Source of the DNA: Sindora glabra
Taxonomy: Eukaryota > Streptophyta > Magnoliopsida > Fabales > Fabaceae
Assembly: GCA_020226215.1 (NCBI GenBank)
Contig: CM035231.1
Span: forward strand, 47,148,876-47,212,875
Direction: 5' to 3'
Length of the DNA: 64,000 nt
A model generated the notes under the pieces. The model made no database searches. It was not told the origin of the DNA and saw nothing but the letters and a program-made list of their open reading frames with translations. The position numbers and the translations under genes were made by a program. Below, piece after piece: positions 61,099 through 64,000 of the stretch (its first letter is position 1; every line of letters starts with the position of its first letter).

Positions 61099-61259
61099 AT
61101 CATGTGTTCATGAATATGAAAGACGCCAAGAAATGGCTGCTGTTGCTTTGGCATATAAATGCTTGGAGGTGGCATACATGAGAATTGTTTACTGTAAAAC
61201 TTCTAGTACAATCAGGGATTATCATGAGTTGTAATCTACCCTACAAATGGTTCCTCAAG
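61099..61259 (+). pseudogene. CW-type gene, sixth exon with nonsense codon
   Basis: It reads SCVHEYERRQEMAAVALAYK, CLEVAYMRIVYCKTSS and RDYHEL, then TAA at 61232-61234 where the family has glutamine, then STLQMVPQ. A caa to taa change explains it. The donor is gtaatc at 61260. Confidence 0.85.
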
Positions 61260-62060
61260 GTAATCAACTACGTGTTTTGACAAGCTGATTATTCATGTTT
61301 TTAGGCTTGTTGCGCTTTGTTGTATGCTGAGTTTGCAATCTCTTTCTGAGTGCATACTTGTTTTGGCAATGGATGATGAAAAATTATTAATGAAACAGGT
61401 ACCATATTTATGATGTGGTATTGATGATGTTTTCCTTATTTAAATGAAGTATTACAAGGAGCCTTCTATCTTATCATTTGTAGATTTCCCGAATTAAGTC
61501 TTTAACTATTGTGTCACTGATTTATTGTTCTATGTAAATGGAAATTGGTTGCCACCTCGTGTTCTTCTGCATTCAAGTGTTTAGAATTATTGTTGTTGTT
61601 ATTACTATTCCTTTTATTTGGAACCCCCCTGAAAAGTTTCTTACCAGAGGCAATGCATCAAAACTACATGGATTTAGTTATAATACTGTTATTTTTAACA
61701 TGTCTTGGATTTATTAGATACGAATATTTGGTGTTTGCTCATTCTACTAGTTGCTTGGGATGTTGATATCCTTGCTTTCTGTGTGACAAAATTATCAGCA
61801 CTTGGCTATTGCCTGTCCAGTGTGATTAGTATCTACTTTTGATTGGATTTAAAAGGATATTTAATAACAAATAATTGATTATGAACAAAAAATTTTAGCA
61901 AGAAAGCGAAAGAATGGAAATGCAAGATAGTTTCATTTCAATAGGTTAAATTGGAAAAATATGGTTTTTGATGGTTCCTTATTAAGAGATTTGCATTAGA
62001 TGTGTGCTTCTGTTGAATGATACAAGTCGGAGATTTATTACAATTTTTCGTACCCTGTAG
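61260..62060 (+). other. Intron of the CW-type gene remnant
   Basis: About 800 bases between gtaatc and the acceptor ctgtag. No coding sequence recognised; the open frame at 61545-61766 has no motif. Confidence 0.55.
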
Positions 62061-62217
62061 GTGAATCTCCTTCTTCTTTGCATTGGATGTTGATAACGTA
62101 AACAATCAGGCTGCAGGAGTTAAGATGACATTGCACAGGGGCACTGGTAATCATGTTACTGGTAACCAAGTCATATCTGCTCGTAATCGCCCTAATTTTG
62201 TTCGGCTTCTTGGTTTT
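62061..62217 (+). pseudogene. CW-type gene, seventh exon with frameshift
   Basis: It begins GESPSSS in phase. After a one-base shift near 62080 the family sequence continues as LDVDNVNNQAAGVKM, GNHVTGNQVISARNRPNFV and RLLGF. Donor gtaaga at 62218. Confidence 0.82.
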
Positions 62218-62334
62218 GTAAGATTTAATTTCTCTTTGACATGATCATAGTATCTATTTTCCTCCTTAAATACAAGGTTATCTGTTTATTGTGGTGGGTG
62301 AAATTCTGGCATCTTATTTGGCAGACTCAGGATG

Positions 62335-62543
62335 TAAATCTTGCAATGGAGGCTTCTAGAAAATGTCAGATCACTTTTGTGGCTGCTAATAAGATCATGG
62401 AAGAGGCACGCAATGGGGACTGTGTAACTTCTGTTAGAAAAGTTATTGATTTCAGCTTCCAGGGTGTAGACGAGCTTGTGCATCTTGTCCGGCGTGCAAG
62501 AAATGCTGTAAGTCATGGTGGTCTTGGTGGTGCTAGAGAGTAA
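62335..62543 (+). pseudogene. CW-type gene, last exon
   Basis: It reads TQDVNLAMEASRKCQITFVA, then KVIDFSFQGVDELVHLVRRA and ends with TAA at 62541-62543. QDVN.AMEASRK and DF.FQ.V..L..LVR are conserved at the family's C-terminus. This exon has no internal damage. Confidence 0.85.
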
Positions 62544-64000
62544 CTTGATACTGTATATAATGTATTTTTCTGGTTTCTTTTCCCTACTGAGATGACATCC
62601 GAAAAGCAATGGGCAAAATGATATCTACATAGGATGGCACATGGAAACCTGTTAAGAGGCAGGTCACCCACCATCTGTTACCCCTGTACAAGTGTACAAA
62701 TGAGACTGATTAGAAAATTTTGCAAGTTCTTTTTCTTTTTTTTTTTTTTTGTATTGTTCAGGTTCTTCATAATATGCTTAAGGGCATGACATTTTCACCC
62801 TTAAATTTTTATGGGATAGAGAGAGGGATGCGATTTCTACTTGTTATGTAACACAGGAAGGATATTATTTGACAGTTCACCTCTACATTCTTTGCTCCAT
62901 TTATTGGAGCCCCGGGAAAAAAGCAGTCCGGAAATTTTAGGCAACTATTTTTGACAATGCAGAATGGTGATATAGTTTGAATCAATCCATTGTTATGAAA
63001 AAGAACTCCTTTTCTGTTTTTGAATGAGAATTTTGAATGAGTTGAAATTCTTGCAGAAGATTTCTTGTGCATGTCTATGTTTATTGGGTTTAGACCTTTA
63101 TATTAGTCATGCCAGTTTGTGGGGTTAAAGGATGCAATCAATTATACAGGTATCTAAACTTTCTTCTCTTTGTGGCATTTTGGCTGCAGTTGTGTTTGCA
63201 GTTATTTGCCTTGGGTTTATAACAAGTCCCTATATCTTTGTTGGTCATACTGTTAGTAAATGGAATCTGTCAACTGTTCATAATATGAGTGAACAGTTAG
63301 CCATCCAAGGATACTATGTGCAGGGAATCTTGTAAGGCGCGGTTGGGTATAATAAGTCAATTTTTTAGCCCTAGGTGTGCCAGAATCTTGGATTTGATTG
63401 CTATGAGAATTGCACTTACCAGTCTTTCATTACTTGCATTGATGTTTCTTTCAGGCACCATCAACGATGTTGTTAGCAAGGGTGACTGGGTTTCATCCTA
63501 TCATCTCCGATGCCAAAAACAGCAATGGATATTGAAAACGGGAGTCATGGGAGTTTTTCTGTTGGCTTTGGAGTTCTTGCTACATAGTGATCCAATGAAT
63601 GGAAGCTATTATGTAATTCTTGTCAAAATTAGCTCTCTCTCTCCCTCTCTCTCTCTCTCTGATTGGGACTCTGTATTCTCTAGTCTATCCCATTATATTA
63701 GGAAATTTCGGCTTGGTAATCACTTTGCCATATGTTTTTCTTTTATATAAGGTTTTCTTGTTAATCCTTGAGTACTTTTTATTCTTTTAATAATATCTTT
63801 ATTTTTTCTATAAAGAACTATTTGCTTCTTTGGTTTTCCATTTTTTTTCTTTTTTGTTTGTTATTTGTGCTGATAGTAAGAATAACACACACATATATAT
63901 AAGGTTTTAGGTTCAAGTTTAAATGCGGAGAAAGACAACTTTCGAACGTCATCTACTACTCAAGTTAAATGTTTTGACTTTGGTTTCTGAAGATTTTATT
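62544..64000. other. Downstream flank of the CW-type remnant, unassigned
   Basis: The first part is probably the ancestral 3' UTR. The composition is less AT-rich than the transposon regions. Two plus-strand open frames (63132-63335 and 63316-63750) include hydrophobic stretches (ILAAVVFAVICLGFI; LTSLSLLALMFLSG), but I recognise no family and no splice structure. A (CT)n run lies at about 63631-63660. Confidence 0.35.

Larger units (their letters stand above)
54280..62543 (+). pseudogene. CW-type zinc-finger gene remnant (At4g15730/At3g62900 type)
   Basis: Seven exons of a plant nuclear protein with a CW finger (a histone-tail reader fold) are recognisable: 54280-54572, 54664-55927, 56138-56582, 56684-58544, 58651-58808, 61099-61259 with 62061-62217, and 62335-62543 (the sixth and seventh are split by introns as listed separately, eight blocks in all). 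Family order is kept: the DQRTLK.RIKV block, the MTDFPVPG block, the CW domain, the long low-complexity region, and the C-terminal HGE.....YASTAKL, MAA.ALAYKCLEVAYMR, RNRPNFVRLL and QDVNLAMEASRK blocks. The 5' exons are absent. At least five frame changes and stops at 57028 and 61232 break it. No close functional copy is in the window. Scattered errors in the assembly are possible but would not explain the missing 5' end. Confidence 0.85.

Noticed and set aside
54280..62543. Functional CW-type gene with one or two sequencing errors
   Set aside because: Too many independent frame breaks, two in-frame stops and a missing 5' end. Kept as pseudogene, with error noted as a partial alternative.
63316..63750. 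144-codon plus-strand open frame as a new gene
   Set aside because: No family motif, splice structure or start context is convincing; it includes a (CT)n run and may be 3' flank.
1..64000. tRNA, rRNA or other structural RNA genes
   Set aside because: None could be recognised by eye; a dedicated search would be needed to exclude small ones.

Overview
This is a window of very AT-rich plant nuclear DNA, almost certainly from a eudicot. The evidence is a plant-type LINE, several Ty1/copia elements, a CACTA-type transposon and many small inverted-repeat elements, an NF-YB transcription-factor gene of plant type, and the spliced remains of a plant CW-type zinc-finger gene with GT-AG introns. Nothing prokaryotic is present: no operons, CRISPR arrays, rRNA or tRNA were seen. 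The species cannot be named from the sequence alone.

Layout. 1-493 is the end of an LTR. 494-3540 is a decayed LINE on the minus strand. 3541-6975 is AT-rich DNA with long-period degenerate repeats. 6976-15107 is a three-layer nest: a small inverted-repeat element is split by a copia element (7122-14721), which is itself invaded by a second copia element now arranged as a palindrome (9244-10984). 16560-23590 and 44020-54270 are two copies of a larger DNA-transposon-like repeat with the same left and right ends in the same order. The first is interrupted by a 2.7-kb CACTA element (17078-19821, 3-bp target duplication). The second is interrupted by a 6.4-kb copia element (46248-52648, 5-bp target duplication). 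The second copy also preserves the empty site of the CACTA insertion. Between them lie small inverted-repeat elements and one clear intact gene, an NF-YB5-like histone-fold subunit (30026-30406, minus strand). Near 31.7, 35.0 and 37.1 kb there are open, coding-like fragments that I could not assign.

54280-62543 is a CW-type zinc-finger gene of the Arabidopsis At4g15730/At3g62900 kind. Seven exons are recognisable, including the CW domain and the conserved C-terminal region. The 5' exons are absent, and several frameshifts and at least two in-frame stops break the frame, so it reads as a pseudogene. Its first visible exon starts about 10 bases after recognisable transposon sequence ends. Its large intron carries a roughly 90-bp tandem repeat array (about 59300-60085). 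62544-64000 is unassigned downstream sequence.

How it works together: only the NF-YB gene looks able to make a normal product. The rest is a record of nested transposition, in which repeat pairs date and confirm one another. I found no convincing new molecular system. The most informative structures are the CACTA insertion with its internal empty-site control, the palindromic copia element, the triple nest and the transposon/pseudogene junction. All homology calls are from memory of protein families and by-eye alignment; no search was run.
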